Counted from the stretch's first letter, positions 36,113-45,113 are shown. The stretch is 55,364 nt of DNA from Archangium violaceum Cb vi76 (GCF_000733295.1 NZ_JPMI01000093.1:1-55364); one strand, 5' to 3'. Numbers and translations: made by a program. The notes: generated by a model not told the origin, from the letters alone.

Positions 36113-37961
36113 CGGCGGCCTCCGGAGTGGCGGGGGTGGGATTGAGCATCGGGGCACACAGCGCGCGGAAGTCGCGGTAGCCGTCCGCGCCCACCGGCAG
36201 GTTGCCATACCAGGCGAAGTCGAAGCGCAGCGTCAGCTCGCGGAAGGAGGGGACCCACTCGCGGCGGCTGCGGAACTGGCGCAGGTAGTCCCAGTTGCTC
36301 AGCGTGGTGTCGTAGTGGATGACACCGTCGCGGTGCAGGCGCGAGAGCAGGGCGAGGTACAGGCTGCGCACGGCCTCGCGGTACTCGCCCCGGGCGGCCA
36401 GCTCGTCGGCGAGGTGGGCCCAGCCCTCGGGGGGACGGGCGAGGGCATTCATCGGATCCGCCGCCAGGGTGGACGCGTCCTGGGTGCTCACCTCGAGCCG
36501 GGTGTCCTCGCCCGCCCGGGCCTTGCCGAGCGCGCGCAGCAGCACCAGCACGAGCACCACCAGCACCCCGGCGATGAGGACCACCACCAGCACGTTGGCC
36601 ACCGTCTGCCCGCCAGCGGCCGAGACGCTGGGACCCTGGCTCGTCGTCTCCGAGCGGCGGAAGAGTTTGTCGAGGAACTCCGACAGCCACTTCATGAACC
36701 GCTGCCAGAGGCCCTGGGTGGGCGGCACGTCCTCGGACGTCTTCTCCTCCTGGGGCGCCTCGGGTTCGGGCACCTGGAACTCGGGCCGCGCGAGGATGTC
36801 CCGGGCGCGCGCCTGGGCCGCCCGGGCATCCTCCTGCTTCTCCAACTCCTCGGTCTGCGTCGCGAGGGTGATGCCCCGCTCGAGCCGGTCCAGGGCGCCG
36901 CAGTCCTCGTTCTCCAGGACGTCCTTCTCCACGTCACGCACGAGCCGCTGGTACTTGACGGCCTCGGCCGGGCTCAGCGTGTCGAGTGGCCGCCGCCAGC
37001 GCTCCATGGTGGGTGCATCCAGCTCGCAGTACCCGGCCATCTCCTGGAAGCTCTGCCTGGTCTCCGCGAGGGAGGGCGGCTTCACGGGCTGCTGGGCCCC
37101 GGCTGGGGTGGCCATCAGGCAGGTGCCCAGGATGGCGAGCAGGACGAGCGCCGCCTTCCGGGTGGGAATCCGCTGCACGGAGGCCAGCAGATCCAGACCC
37201 TCCAGGCGCACGCGTCCATCCACCAGCAGCAGCGTGGACGTGGCGGCACGGAGGGGCTCGAAGAGGGTGAAGGTGGCGGAGGCGAGGAAGACGACCCAGG
37301 CGGTGTTGTCCAGGGAGGCGAAGCGCTCGGCGAAGGTGAGGTCGATGCCGATCAGCTTGCGGCCGACGTAGAACAGGGTGTTGGCGGCGATATGGAGGTT
37401 GAGGAAGGCCAGCAACTGCACCAGCAGGAGGATGCGCACGCCGGTGGCGCTGCCTCGCGCCGGGCCGAGCATCTTCGCGCACACGCCATAGAGCCCCAGG
37501 GGGCTGCCACGGCCCTGCATCGTGACGGCGTAGCCGACGAGGTGCGCGGACAGGAAGAAGAAGGCGAAGCCCATCGTGACGCCGAGCGTGAGCAGGTTGA
37601 AGACGAAGAGGTACGCCACGGCGCACAGGAGGCTGGGCGTGCGGGCCAGCGCGGCGCGCAGCGAGGCCCATGCGGTGGGCTCTCCCTGGTCCTGGCCGAG
37701 CACCAGCTCCTGCACGTGGTGACAGGCGGCGCCCTGGAAGAGGCCGCGGGCGAGCCAGGCGAGGGTGAACCACAGGGCGGGCAGCATCAGCGAGCGGTTG
37801 TTCGTGATGGCGTCCGTCAGGTGCATCAGGGCCGCGGTGACGAGCGCCCCGCCGGGCAGGGTGAGGGCCCAGACGCCGGAGCTGCGCACGCAGACGCGCA
37901 GGCCCGCGTCCAGGATGGCCACCGCCCCGCGGGGGCGCAATTCGAGCGCGGAGACGCCCAT
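36105..37961 (-). CDS. DUF4129 family multi-pass membrane protein
   Basis: The gene encodes 618 aa. The start at MGVSALELRP lies 1 nt past the preceding stop. The N-terminal half has about six membrane helices; a signal-like segment near 300 (LVLLAILGTCLMATPAGAQ) begins an external portion rich in charged residues. One more helix (VLVVVLIAGVLVVLVLVLL) precedes the C-terminal DUF4129 domain, recognised by the pattern AVRSLYLALLSRLHRDG and TLSNWDYLRQFR. DUF4129 is predicted to support transglutaminase-like or MoxR systems. It may be a fusion of a membrane domain with the usual DUF4129 protein. Confidence 0.82.
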   Translation of the reverse strand: MGVSALELRPRGAVAILDAGLRVCVRSSGVWALTLPGGALVTAALMHLTDAITNNRSLMLPALWFTLAWLARGLFQGAACHHVQELVLGQDQGEPTAWASLRAALARTPSLLCAVAYLFVFNLLTLGVTMGFAFFFLSAHLVGYAVTMQGRGSPLGLYGVCAKMLGPARGSATGVRILLLVQLLAFLNLHIAANTLFYVGRKLIGIDLTFAERFASLDNTAWVVFLASATFTLFEPLRAATSTLLLVDGRVRLEGLDLLASVQRIPTRKAALVLLAILGTCLMATPAGAQQPVKPPSLAETRQSFQEMAGYCELDAPTMERWRRPLDTLSPAEAVKYQRLVRDVEKDVLENEDCGALDRLERGITLATQTEELEKQEDARAAQARARDILARPEFQVPEPEAPQEEKTSEDVPPTQGLWQRFMKWLSEFLDKLFRRSETTSQGPSVSAAGGQTVANVLVVVLIAGVLVVLVLVLLRALGKARAGEDTRLEVSTQDASTLAADPMNALARPPEGWAHLADELAARGEYREAVRSLYLALLSRLHRDGVIHYDTTLSNWDYLRQFRSRREWVPSFRELTLRFDFAWYGNLPVGADGYRDFRALCAPMLNPTPATPEAAGA

Positions 37962-37962
37962 G

Positions 37963-38235
37963 TCAGAGCCCCGAGGCCATGCGCGAGAGGAGCAGGACGC
38001 CGCCATAGACGACGGCGGCGCCGACGAGGGCCAGCAGCACGTTGCCCACGGTCCATTCGCGGCGCTCCGAGGGCCCCTCCAACGCCTTGAGGCGCTTCTC
38101 GAGGCAACTGGCGCACCGGTTGATGCCCTCGAACTGGGTGGTGCACTCGCGGCAGACGACGTGGCGGCACTCCACGCAGATACCGAGCCCGGTGCGTTCC
38201 GGATGGTAGTGGCAGCGGCCCGAGCCCTGGATCAT
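37963..38235 (-). CDS. B-box-type zinc-binding protein with C-terminal membrane helix
   Basis: This small 90-aa protein has a zinc-finger pattern: CHYHPERTGLGICVECRHVV, then CRECTTQFEGINRCASC. Cysteines and histidines are spaced as in B-box fingers. Residues 62-85 form a single membrane helix (WTVGNVLLALVGAAVVYGGV). It is the first gene of the operon, directly followed by the DUF4129 gene. It is presumably a small membrane adaptor. Confidence 0.82.
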   Translation of the reverse strand: MIQGSGRCHYHPERTGLGICVECRHVVCRECTTQFEGINRCASCLEKRLKALEGPSERREWTVGNVLLALVGAAVVYGGVLLLSRMASGL

Positions 38236-38284
38236 GGGCGCAGCCTACGCAATCCCGGGGCGCCCGTACCAGCGGCTCGGAGGG

Positions 38285-39172
38285 CTACTTCACGGGGAAG
38301 TAGCCCACGGTGGTGACGAGTTCCTGGCCCTCGGGGGAAAGCACGTAGTCGAGGAAGGCGCGGGTGGTGCCGGTGGCCTGACGGGGCAGGTAGAAGTAGA
38401 GGCGGCGCGAGAGCGGGTAGGTGCCGTTCTGGATGTTCTCCGGGCTGGGGGCGATGGCCTCGCTCGCCGCGTCCTTCTTCACCTTCAACTCCTTGATACC
38501 CTTGGCGTAGGCGGAGCCGCCGTAGCCGATGCCATTGCGCTCGAGGCCCACCGCGTTCACCACCGCCGCGGTGCCGGGCAGGGTCAGGGCGCGGGGGGTG
38601 AAGTCCTCGCCGCCCAGCACCGTGTCCTTCACGAAGACGTAGGTGCCCGAGGAGTTCTCCCGTGAATAGACGACGATGGGCGCGTCGTTGCCGCCCACGT
38701 CCTTCCAGCGGGTGGTGTCGCCCAGGTAGATGGCCTTGAGCTGTTCGAGGGTGAGCGCCTCCACGGGGTTGCTCTCGTGGACATAGAAGGTGATGCCATC
38801 CACGGCCACGGGGAGCTCGACGGGGCCGGAGGGGTGGCGCTGCTGGGCCTGCTGCCGCTCGGCGTCCTTGATGGGCCGGCTGGACATGGCGATGTCGGTG
38901 GTGCCGTTGATGAGCGCCGCGATGCCCGTGCCCGAGCCGCCGCCCGTCACCTGGATTTTCGCTTCCGGGTGCACCTTCATGAACCGCTCGGCCCAGCGCT
39001 GGCCGAGGAGGACCATGGTGTCCGAGCCCTTCACCGTCACGGAGCCCTGGAGGCCCGGCACGGGAGGGGCCCGGGTGCCCGCGTCCTCTCCGTCGGAACC
39101 GGATGGACGCCTGCATCCGGACAGCAGTCCGAGGAGCGTGAGGACGAGGAGTGAGCAGTGCTGCGGTCTCAT
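38285..39172 (-). CDS. pstS: Phosphate-binding lipoprotein PstS
   Basis: The product is 295 aa. Its lipoprotein signal ends LLSGC (MRPQHCSLLVLTLLGLLSGC). The mature protein is a periplasmic phosphate-binding protein: GSVTVKGSDTM binds the anion, TGGGSGTGIAAL and AMSSRPIKDAE are family blocks, and YSRENSSGTYVFVKDTVLG is diagnostic. In the Pst system it delivers phosphate to PstCAB, but no pstC, pstA, pstB or phoU is in the window. Orphan copies are common in myxobacteria and can act in sensing. The start was set at the lipoprotein signal rather than the longer frame. Confidence 0.92.
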   Translation of the reverse strand: MRPQHCSLLVLTLLGLLSGCRRPSGSDGEDAGTRAPPVPGLQGSVTVKGSDTMVLLGQRWAERFMKVHPEAKIQVTGGGSGTGIAALINGTTDIAMSSRPIKDAERQQAQQRHPSGPVELPVAVDGITFYVHESNPVEALTLEQLKAIYLGDTTRWKDVGGNDAPIVVYSRENSSGTYVFVKDTVLGGEDFTPRALTLPGTAAVVNAVGLERNGIGYGGSAYAKGIKELKVKKDAASEAIAPSPENIQNGTYPLSRRLYFYLPRQATGTTRAFLDYVLSPEGQELVTTVGYFPVK

Positions 39173-39257
39173 GGGGCCAGGATACACAGGGCCCGCTCGA
39201 CGGATGGTGACATCTCCGTCTTGCAACGGACGCCCTTTGGGGCCGGTAGGAGGTTTT

Positions 39258-39272
39258 CCGGTGAGAATCCGG
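39258..39272 (+). promoter_or_regulatory. Cobalamin-riboswitch-like hairpin (weak)
   Basis: The string CCGGTGAGAATCCGG resembles the P5/L5 element of cobalamin riboswitches, about 50 nt ahead of ATG 39322. The usual downstream CCACTG box is not seen and the following gene has no B12 link, so it may be only a chance hairpin. Confidence 0.2.
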
Positions 39273-39321
39273 TGTGGGGTCCGCTAGAACCGCCGCTCTC
39301 GCGGAGACGGAGGAGAACGGA

Positions 39322-39900
39322 ATGGACTTCATCGGACAGCTTTCGCAGCAGCTTGGCGTGGACTCCAACCAGGCGCAGGGCCTCGCGGGCTCGCTGCTCA
39401 AGCTGGTGCAGGGGACCGTGAAGGAGAAGATGGGGCCGGAGGCGGCGGACCAGATGGGCCAGGCCATTCCCGAGATGCAGGGGTGGCAGCAGCAGGCGGA
39501 GGCTGGGACGCAGTCGGCCTCGCAGGGGGAGTCCGGTGGTGGACTGATGGGGGCGTTGGGAGGGCTGGGTGGGCTTCTGGGGGGTCAGGGCCAGTCGTCT
39601 GGGGGAGGCGGCGGCGGGCTGATGGGCGCGCTCGGTGGGGCCGTGGGTCAGGCGAGTGAGGTGGCGGGGGTCGTGGCGCTGCTGCAGCGCTTCAACATCG
39701 ATGCGGGCAAGGCCTCGCTGGTGGCGCCGCTGCTGCTCAACTTCCTCAAGTCCCGGCTCGACCCGAAGCTGGTGGGGGGCATCCTCGCGGTGATGCCGAT
39801 GCTCGCCAACCTGGGGAGTGGGGGCGGCAACGCGCCGGACGGTGGAGGCGGCCAGGGCGGTGGAGGCCTGGGCGGGCTGCTGGGTGGCCTCATCCGCTGA
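39322..39900 (+). CDS. Gly-rich DUF2780/DUF937-like protein
   Basis: This 192-aa protein starts behind a strong site (ggaggaga). The N-terminus (IGQLSQQLGVDSNQAQGLAG followed by SLLKLVQGT) matches the helical opening of DUF937/DUF2780 proteins. Gly-rich linkers (about 75-105 and 160-190) flank a second helical block, VVALLQRFNIDAGKASLVAP then LLLNFLKSRLDP. No signal peptide or membrane helix is evident. Function is unknown. Confidence 0.65.
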   Translation: MDFIGQLSQQLGVDSNQAQGLAGSLLKLVQGTVKEKMGPEAADQMGQAIPEMQGWQQQAEAGTQSASQGESGGGLMGALGGLGGLLGGQGQSSGGGGGGLMGALGGAVGQASEVAGVVALLQRFNIDAGKASLVAPLLLNFLKSRLDPKLVGGILAVMPMLANLGSGGGNAPDGGGGQGGGGLGGLLGGLIR

Positions 39901-39909
39901 GCCCAGAGT

Positions 39910-42021
39910 ATGAGCCAGACAGTCGCGGAGCTGCCCGAGCACGCGCGGGCCATCATCGCGGAGGAGGAGGCGCTGCTCGCGCGCGTGCTCGCCTCCGTGG
40001 ACGCCGCGAGGCTGCGCAGTGGCAGCCGCACGCAGGAGACCCAGGGCCTGATGGCCCAGTTGCAGGTGCTGCGCGACGAGGCGGCGACCGCACCCGTGGC
40101 CGACCTTCCACATCTGCTCCATCAGATGAACCAGGCACGGGCGCTGCTCGAGCGTCAGGAGACCGCCCAATTGCCAGACACCGGCGCTCCCTACTTCGCG
40201 CACCTGCGCGTGGACGGGCCCGCTGGCATCCGGGACTACCTGCTGGGCCGCACGAGCTTCGCCGATGCGTCCGCCGACGTGCGCATCATCGACTGGCGCT
40301 TCGCCCCGGTGGCCCGGGTCTTCTACCGGTATGGCGAAGGGGACTCCTATGAGGAGTGGTTCGGCGAGCGGCTGTCCGAGGGCACCGTCGAGGTGCGCCG
40401 GTTGGTGGTCATCGAGCGCGGGCGGTTGATTCGCATCCAGTCCGGCACGCTCGTGCTCGTGCGCACGCCCGAGGGCTCCTGGCGGATGCCGGGCGCCGGG
40501 CCTGCTTCCCAGCTCGCGGGGGGAACGGGAACGGCGGTCCGCCCGGGCCAGCTCGGAGTGGGGGAGGGGGCTTCTCGCCGCGAGGGGGCGCTCGACATCA
40601 CCGCGCTGCTCGACGCCGAGCAGTTCGAGGCCGTGAGCGTGGCCGCGGATCAGCCGCTGCTCGTCCTGGGGAGCGCGGGCAGTGGCAAGACGACGGTGGC
40701 CCTGCACCGGCTCGCGAAGATCGCCTTCGACGACCACGCGCTCTACCCCGAATCCCGGATGAAGGTCATCGTCCCCGAGGAAGGCCTGGCGCGCCTGTCC
40801 CGGCGCCTGCTCGCGCCGCTCGGGTTGGGGAAGGTGTCCGTCGAGACGCTCGACTCCTGGGCGGCCACGGCCGCGCGCGTCTCCTTTGGTGCCAAGGCCA
40901 TCAAGGTGTGGGAGGACCCGCCGCCACTCGTCTCGAAGCTCAAGCGCCATCCAGCCCTGCGCCTCGCGCTCGCGGCCCGGTTGGGGGTGAGCAAGTCATC
41001 CGCCACCAGCCTGCCGCCCCTGCGCAAACGGCTCGCCGAGGTCTTCACCGACCGGCGCTTCCTGGAGGGCGTCGTCTCCCATTCGAAGGGAGCTCTGCCG
41101 CTCACGGCCGTCGACGAGACGGTGCGCCACACGATGTTGCAGATCGCCACGCCCCTCGAGCGTGAGCTCGAGGGAGTCGACCCCGAGCGGCTCCAGACGC
41201 TGGATGGCAAGTCCCTGGAGAGTGACACGCCCGACGAGCTGGCCGGCACGTTGGACCTGGAGGATCTCCCGTTGCTGCTCTTCCTCCGGGCCCAGACGGG
41301 AAACCTGGGCGCCGTGGGCCGCCTGGTGCACGTGGTGCTGGACGAGACCGAGGACTTCTCCCTCTTCGAGCTGTTCGTGGTGGGCAAGCTGCTGGGCGAG
41401 GCGCGCAGCTGCACGCTCGCGGGCGACGAGATGCAACAGACGTCGACGAGCTTCGCGGGGTGGCAGGCGGTGCTCTCGGAGCTGGGCATCCGCGACGCGG
41501 CCACCTGCCGGCTCCAGGTGTCCTACCGTTGTCCAGGGCCTGTCACGGAGTTGGCGCGCAAGGTCCTGGGCACGCAGGCCACCACCGCGGCCCCCCAGGC
41601 TGGCCGGGCGGGGGCTCCCGTGGGTTTCCACCATTTCCCCGACGAGGCCCAGGCCCACCTCTTCATCGGCGAGGCGCTGAGAGATCTCCTGGAGCGCGAA
41701 CCCCATGCCTCCGTGGCCGTCATCGCCAGCGGTCCGGAGCAGGCGCGGACCTTCCACCGGGTCATCGCGGACCAGTCCTGGGCCCGCCTCGTGCTGGAGG
41801 GGGACTTCTCCTTCGAGCCCGGCGTGGATGTGACGGACGTGGACAACGTCAAGGGGCTCGAGTTCGACTACGTCGTCATCCCCGACGCCACGGCCCGCGT
41901 CTACCCCGCCCATGACGAGGCGCGTCGCAGGCTCCACATCGCCATCACCCGGACTTCCCATCAACTCTGGGTTGTCTCGTCTGGGGTCCGCTCGCCCCTG
42001 CTCGCGGAAAATTCGTTTTGA
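39910..42021 (+). CDS. helD: HelD-like superfamily 1 helicase/ATPase
   Basis: The gene encodes 703 aa, 9 nt after the preceding gene. A helical N-terminus (1-90) precedes the HelD-specific stretch DVRIIDWRFAPVARVFYRYG. Walker A is GSAGSGKTTVALHRL near residue 253; motif II is LDETEDFSLFEL; GDEMQQTSTSF and the C-terminal VKGLEFDYVVIPDA and AITRTSHQLW complete an UvrD-like core. HelD proteins bind RNA polymerase and release it from DNA, aiding recycling. The myxobacterial form seems somewhat shorter than Bacillus HelD. Not UvrD/PcrA: the N-terminal region differs. Confidence 0.85.
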   Translation: MSQTVAELPEHARAIIAEEEALLARVLASVDAARLRSGSRTQETQGLMAQLQVLRDEAATAPVADLPHLLHQMNQARALLERQETAQLPDTGAPYFAHLRVDGPAGIRDYLLGRTSFADASADVRIIDWRFAPVARVFYRYGEGDSYEEWFGERLSEGTVEVRRLVVIERGRLIRIQSGTLVLVRTPEGSWRMPGAGPASQLAGGTGTAVRPGQLGVGEGASRREGALDITALLDAEQFEAVSVAADQPLLVLGSAGSGKTTVALHRLAKIAFDDHALYPESRMKVIVPEEGLARLSRRLLAPLGLGKVSVETLDSWAATAARVSFGAKAIKVWEDPPPLVSKLKRHPALRLALAARLGVSKSSATSLPPLRKRLAEVFTDRRFLEGVVSHSKGALPLTAVDETVRHTMLQIATPLERELEGVDPERLQTLDGKSLESDTPDELAGTLDLEDLPLLLFLRAQTGNLGAVGRLVHVVLDETEDFSLFELFVVGKLLGEARSCTLAGDEMQQTSTSFAGWQAVLSELGIRDAATCRLQVSYRCPGPVTELARKVLGTQATTAAPQAGRAGAPVGFHHFPDEAQAHLFIGEALRDLLEREPHASVAVIASGPEQARTFHRVIADQSWARLVLEGDFSFEPGVDVTDVDNVKGLEFDYVVIPDATARVYPAHDEARRRLHIAITRTSHQLWVVSSGVRSPLLAENSF

Positions 42022-42029
42022 ACGAATTT
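42009..42029. promoter_or_regulatory. AT-rich inverted repeat upstream of the TIGR02265-like gene
   Basis: AAATTCGTT and AACGAATTT are perfect inverted 9-mers around a TTG spacer. They overlap the last codons of helD and lie about 30 nt before the next start. In a 70% GC genome this is striking, and it could be an operator or part of the promoter. Confidence 0.5.
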
Positions 42030-42057
42030 GAACAATTGTGACAAACTGAGGGGAATG

Positions 42058-42654
42058 ATGGAGCGCCGTCCCCAGCTGCTGTCACGGCTGTCCAGATGCC
42101 GTCCCGAGCATCTGGTCCCCGGGATGTTCCTGGAGGCGGCGCTCGCGTCGGTGGCGGCGCGTGCCCCTCCCGAGGTGCTCGAGCGGGCCCGGCGGATTTC
42201 CGAGGGCGAGCGGCTGGTGGAGAACTACCGCTATCCGGTGGCCTGGATGTTGGGGATCCTCGACATCATCGGCCAGGACGCGGAGGCCCGGGGTGGCTCC
42301 TACGGTGAGGCCATCTATCAGACCGGACGGGACGCGGGGCTCGCCTATGTCCGGAGCACCGTGGGGCGGATGCGGGCCATGGTGGGCTCGGCGTCCGGGC
42401 TGCACCGCTCATTGGAGGGCATCCCGAGCGCCGCCTCCGTGGCGGTGACTTTTGGCGAGCACTCCTACCGCCGGCTGAGCCCCAACTCGGGTGAGCTCAT
42501 CTTCAAGCAGGACCTGATTGGCGTGGGCTGGAACGTGGGCATGGTGGTGGGCAGCACCTCCACCGCGCTGGCGCTGGGCCCGGAAGGCTTGAAGTTCGAG
42601 GCCACCGTGACCGACGAGGACGCCAGCAGCTTCGTCCTCCGGCTCTCCTGGTAG
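42058..42654 (+). CDS. TIGR02265 (DUF2378)-like myxobacterial protein
   Basis: The product is 198 aa. The second of two adjacent ATGs is used because it has better spacing from gagggg. The block SEGERLVENYRYPVAWMLGI followed by LDIIGQDAEA resembles the TIGR02265/DUF2378 family, a paralogous group almost restricted to Myxococcales. A C-terminal beta-rich region (QDLIGVGWNVGMVVGST, KFEATVTDEDASS) completes it. It could also be a heme-NO-binding (HNOB)-like fold. No signal peptide. Function is unknown. Confidence 0.5.
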   Translation: MERRPQLLSRLSRCRPEHLVPGMFLEAALASVAARAPPEVLERARRISEGERLVENYRYPVAWMLGILDIIGQDAEARGGSYGEAIYQTGRDAGLAYVRSTVGRMRAMVGSASGLHRSLEGIPSAASVAVTFGEHSYRRLSPNSGELIFKQDLIGVGWNVGMVVGSTSTALALGPEGLKFEATVTDEDASSFVLRLSW

Positions 42655-42979
42655 GGATTTCCCAGCCCTTTCCAACAAGACAGGGATTGGACCCGCGATA
42701 GACGCGGCGCGTCCACGTGTGTCCGGCACCAGAAGCCGACAGTGTGGGAAGCCTGGGGAGAGCTTCAATTCCAAACGAGGCGCCTTCCGGCGTGTGCGCA
42801 AGGAATTGAAATCACTCTGGCGTACGGAGGAAGCGCGAGTGGATTCCGGAGTTGCGCCCGAGTCGCGTTGCTACGGAATTCGCCTCGAAAGTCAATGCCT
42901 TCCATTAGGGAACTTGACGGAGCGCGGCGGCGTATGTTTCTTCTCAAGGTGCAAGGGATTGGGAGCCAAGGGGAAATCC
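42655..42979. other. 325-nt intergenic region
   Basis: No convincing gene is seen. The stretch is less GC-rich than the flanks, with ttgacg at 42914 and tatgtt at 42933, but their 13-nt spacing is too short for a normal sigma-70 promoter. Regulatory signals for the PilZ gene are expected here. Confidence 0.5.
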
Positions 42980-45094
42980 ATGCACTCGCTCACGGAACAA
43001 CTGATGGGTCATTCGCGCGCGCGCTCGGGCACGGGACCGGTCACGGGTCCGTACTCGGGTTACTCGCTCCATGGTCCTGGGGGCATCCAGGTGGTGCTGC
43101 CCGAGCAGGGAGTGGTGCTGGGCCGGGCCACGCAGTTGAGCCCCACGGCGGTGTGGGCGGAGCCCGGGGACTCGGTGGAGGCGCTGGCGCATGCGCGGAC
43201 GGTGCGCGTGTGTCTGGACGTGGGCGGCACGGCCATTGGACCGCTGACGGGCGAGCCCCGGTGGAGCGGTGCGGGGGCGCGCGGCTCCGCGGTGGGAATC
43301 CAGCTCGTGGGCATCTCCGCGGAGCAGGGCCGGCAGATCCTGAGCGTGCTGGAGGAGGCGGTGCTCACGGGCAGCGCCCAGCCCGAGGCCTCGCCCCTGC
43401 CCGTGCAGGAGGAGATCGCCGGGCTGGAGCGCATCGAGTCCGTGCTCACGGCCATCTCCGCGATGAACAACAGGGGCGTGCTGCGCCGGCCGGGCCGGAC
43501 GGTGCGGGTGATGCTGGAGCGGTTGGACGCGGAGCGGGGCCTGCTTCACTGGCGGTGCACCGAGCCGGGGGCCGGCTGGGGCGAGGCGCCCTACGAGCTC
43601 GAGGTGGTGGGTTACAACTCGGCCTACCGGATGCGCCTGGACGGCCCCGCCGCGCGGGGGGACACGCTGGTGACGCGGCTGCCCGAGCGGCTGTGGCGGG
43701 TGCGTCACCGCGCGCACCGCCGTGTGCGCGCTCCCGAGGGACTGCGGGCCCGCTTCGATCATCCGCTGTGGAAGGAGCTGGGGCGGCGCGAGCGTGAGGT
43801 GGTGGATCTCTCCTTCACCGGCCTGGGCCTGCACGTGGCGCCTGATGACCTGGTCTTCCCCGGGCTCTTCCTGACGGTGGAGCTGGCGATGGCCGGTGGC
43901 GAGAGCCTCTTCCTCCAGGGGGAGGTGCGGCACGTGTCGGCCGCCCGGAGCGATGGGCGGCGGGTGGCGGGCCTGGAGGTTCGTCCGCGGACGGAGCAGG
44001 ACATGGTGCTGTGGTCGAACTTCGTCTCCCAGTCGCTGTGCCCCTCCACGCGCACCAGCGAGGAGTACCTCGAGCCGCTGTGGGAGCTGTTCGAGGCCTC
44101 GGGCTACTTCAACCTGGCGGGCAAGTCCGCCGGGCACTTCGACGAGCTGCGCCGGAGCTTCATCGACCTGGGCAAGCGCTCGGCGCAGCTTCCGCACCTG
44201 TTCTGCCAGACGGTGTGGCCGTCGGAGCGGGGGGCGGAGGCGTCGCTCTCCTCGCTCAAGGCCTACCGGCACTCCTGGATGGTGCACCAGTTGGGGCGGC
44301 GTCCCGGCAAGCCGTCCAACGCGCCCGAGGTGCCGGGGCAGATCCTCCGGGACATCTACATGCGCACGCTGGAGCACGCCCAGGGGGACCCGGAGTTCCG
44401 CTGGGCCATCAGCTACGCCGAGTCCACGGTGCCCTTCGTCTACCGGACGCACGTGCGGTTCGCCCAGCGGATGCAGGGCATCGGGCAGGGTCTGGTGATG
44501 CCGCTGCGGATGATGGACGTGGAGTGCGCCGAGCTGAGCGGTCAGCCCGTGGGGGACCTGGACATCGGGCCCGCGTCCATCGGGGAGAAGTACCTGCTGG
44601 CGGGGGAGATCGCCCGCACGCGTCCGGCCTGCTACGTGGAGGCGCTGGACTTCACCCGGGATCGCCTGGAGCTGTGGGGGACCTCGCGCGCCTGGCAGGG
44701 GGTGGGGCTGGAGCGGGAGCGGCGCATCATCGTGGCGCGCCGTCAGGGCGTGCCCCTGGCCGCGCTGGTGCTGGAGCTGGGTCACCCCGGGACCAACCTC
44801 TTCCGGTTGCTCGACTCCGCGCGCCTCTTCCCGCTGACCCCCGAGGGGAAGCGGAGCGCCTACGTGGCGCTGCTGGACGAGGCGCGCCGCTGGTTCGCGC
44901 AGCGCGGGCGCAGCTCCTTCGTCTTCCTGTGCGAGGACGATGGCGCCTACGCGAAGGCGGCCCGTCTGCATGACGATCCCTCGGCGCAGCCCATCCTGTG
45001 GATCATCCCCGCCTCGCAGGTCCCCGAATTCCTCGAGCACGTCAGCGAGCAGTCCGTCGGCCGTGCCCGGTCCACCCCTCATCTCGAGTCCTGA
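42980..45094 (+). CDS. Large protein with PilZ c-di-GMP-binding domain
   Basis: Starting at MHSLTEQLMG behind aagggga, the protein is 704 aa. Around residues 230-345 lies a YcgR-like arrangement: the Arg-rich motif RVRHRAHRRVRAP and DLSFTGLGLHV, the RxxxR and DxSxxG signatures of PilZ, which bind cyclic di-GMP. The N-terminal 200 residues include a first beta domain. The C-terminal half (about 355-690) is an acyltransferase-like region with VWPSERG, YRHSWMVHQLGRRPG and FVFLCEDDG; I cannot name its fold with confidence. No signal or membrane helix. It may couple c-di-GMP levels to an enzymatic or surface function. A heme-oxygenase-like gene follows 19 nt later. Confidence 0.78.
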   Translation: MHSLTEQLMGHSRARSGTGPVTGPYSGYSLHGPGGIQVVLPEQGVVLGRATQLSPTAVWAEPGDSVEALAHARTVRVCLDVGGTAIGPLTGEPRWSGAGARGSAVGIQLVGISAEQGRQILSVLEEAVLTGSAQPEASPLPVQEEIAGLERIESVLTAISAMNNRGVLRRPGRTVRVMLERLDAERGLLHWRCTEPGAGWGEAPYELEVVGYNSAYRMRLDGPAARGDTLVTRLPERLWRVRHRAHRRVRAPEGLRARFDHPLWKELGRREREVVDLSFTGLGLHVAPDDLVFPGLFLTVELAMAGGESLFLQGEVRHVSAARSDGRRVAGLEVRPRTEQDMVLWSNFVSQSLCPSTRTSEEYLEPLWELFEASGYFNLAGKSAGHFDELRRSFIDLGKRSAQLPHLFCQTVWPSERGAEASLSSLKAYRHSWMVHQLGRRPGKPSNAPEVPGQILRDIYMRTLEHAQGDPEFRWAISYAESTVPFVYRTHVRFAQRMQGIGQGLVMPLRMMDVECAELSGQPVGDLDIGPASIGEKYLLAGEIARTRPACYVEALDFTRDRLELWGTSRAWQGVGLERERRIIVARRQGVPLAALVLELGHPGTNLFRLLDSARLFPLTPEGKRSAYVALLDEARRWFAQRGRSSFVFLCEDDGAYAKAARLHDDPSAQPILWIIPASQVPEFLEHVSEQSVGRARSTPHLES

Positions 45095-45113
45095 GTCCCG
45101 AAGGAGCTTCACC

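Noticed and set aside
36112-38006. Starts upstream of the chosen DUF4350 and DUF4129 starts
   Set aside because: They would run far into the preceding genes; overlapping GTGCGTGA and TGACATG junctions fit the chosen starts.
42914-42938. Sigma-70 promoter ttgacg/tatgtt ahead of the PilZ gene
   Set aside because: The 13-nt spacer is too short for a normal promoter; recorded only as part of the intergenic description.
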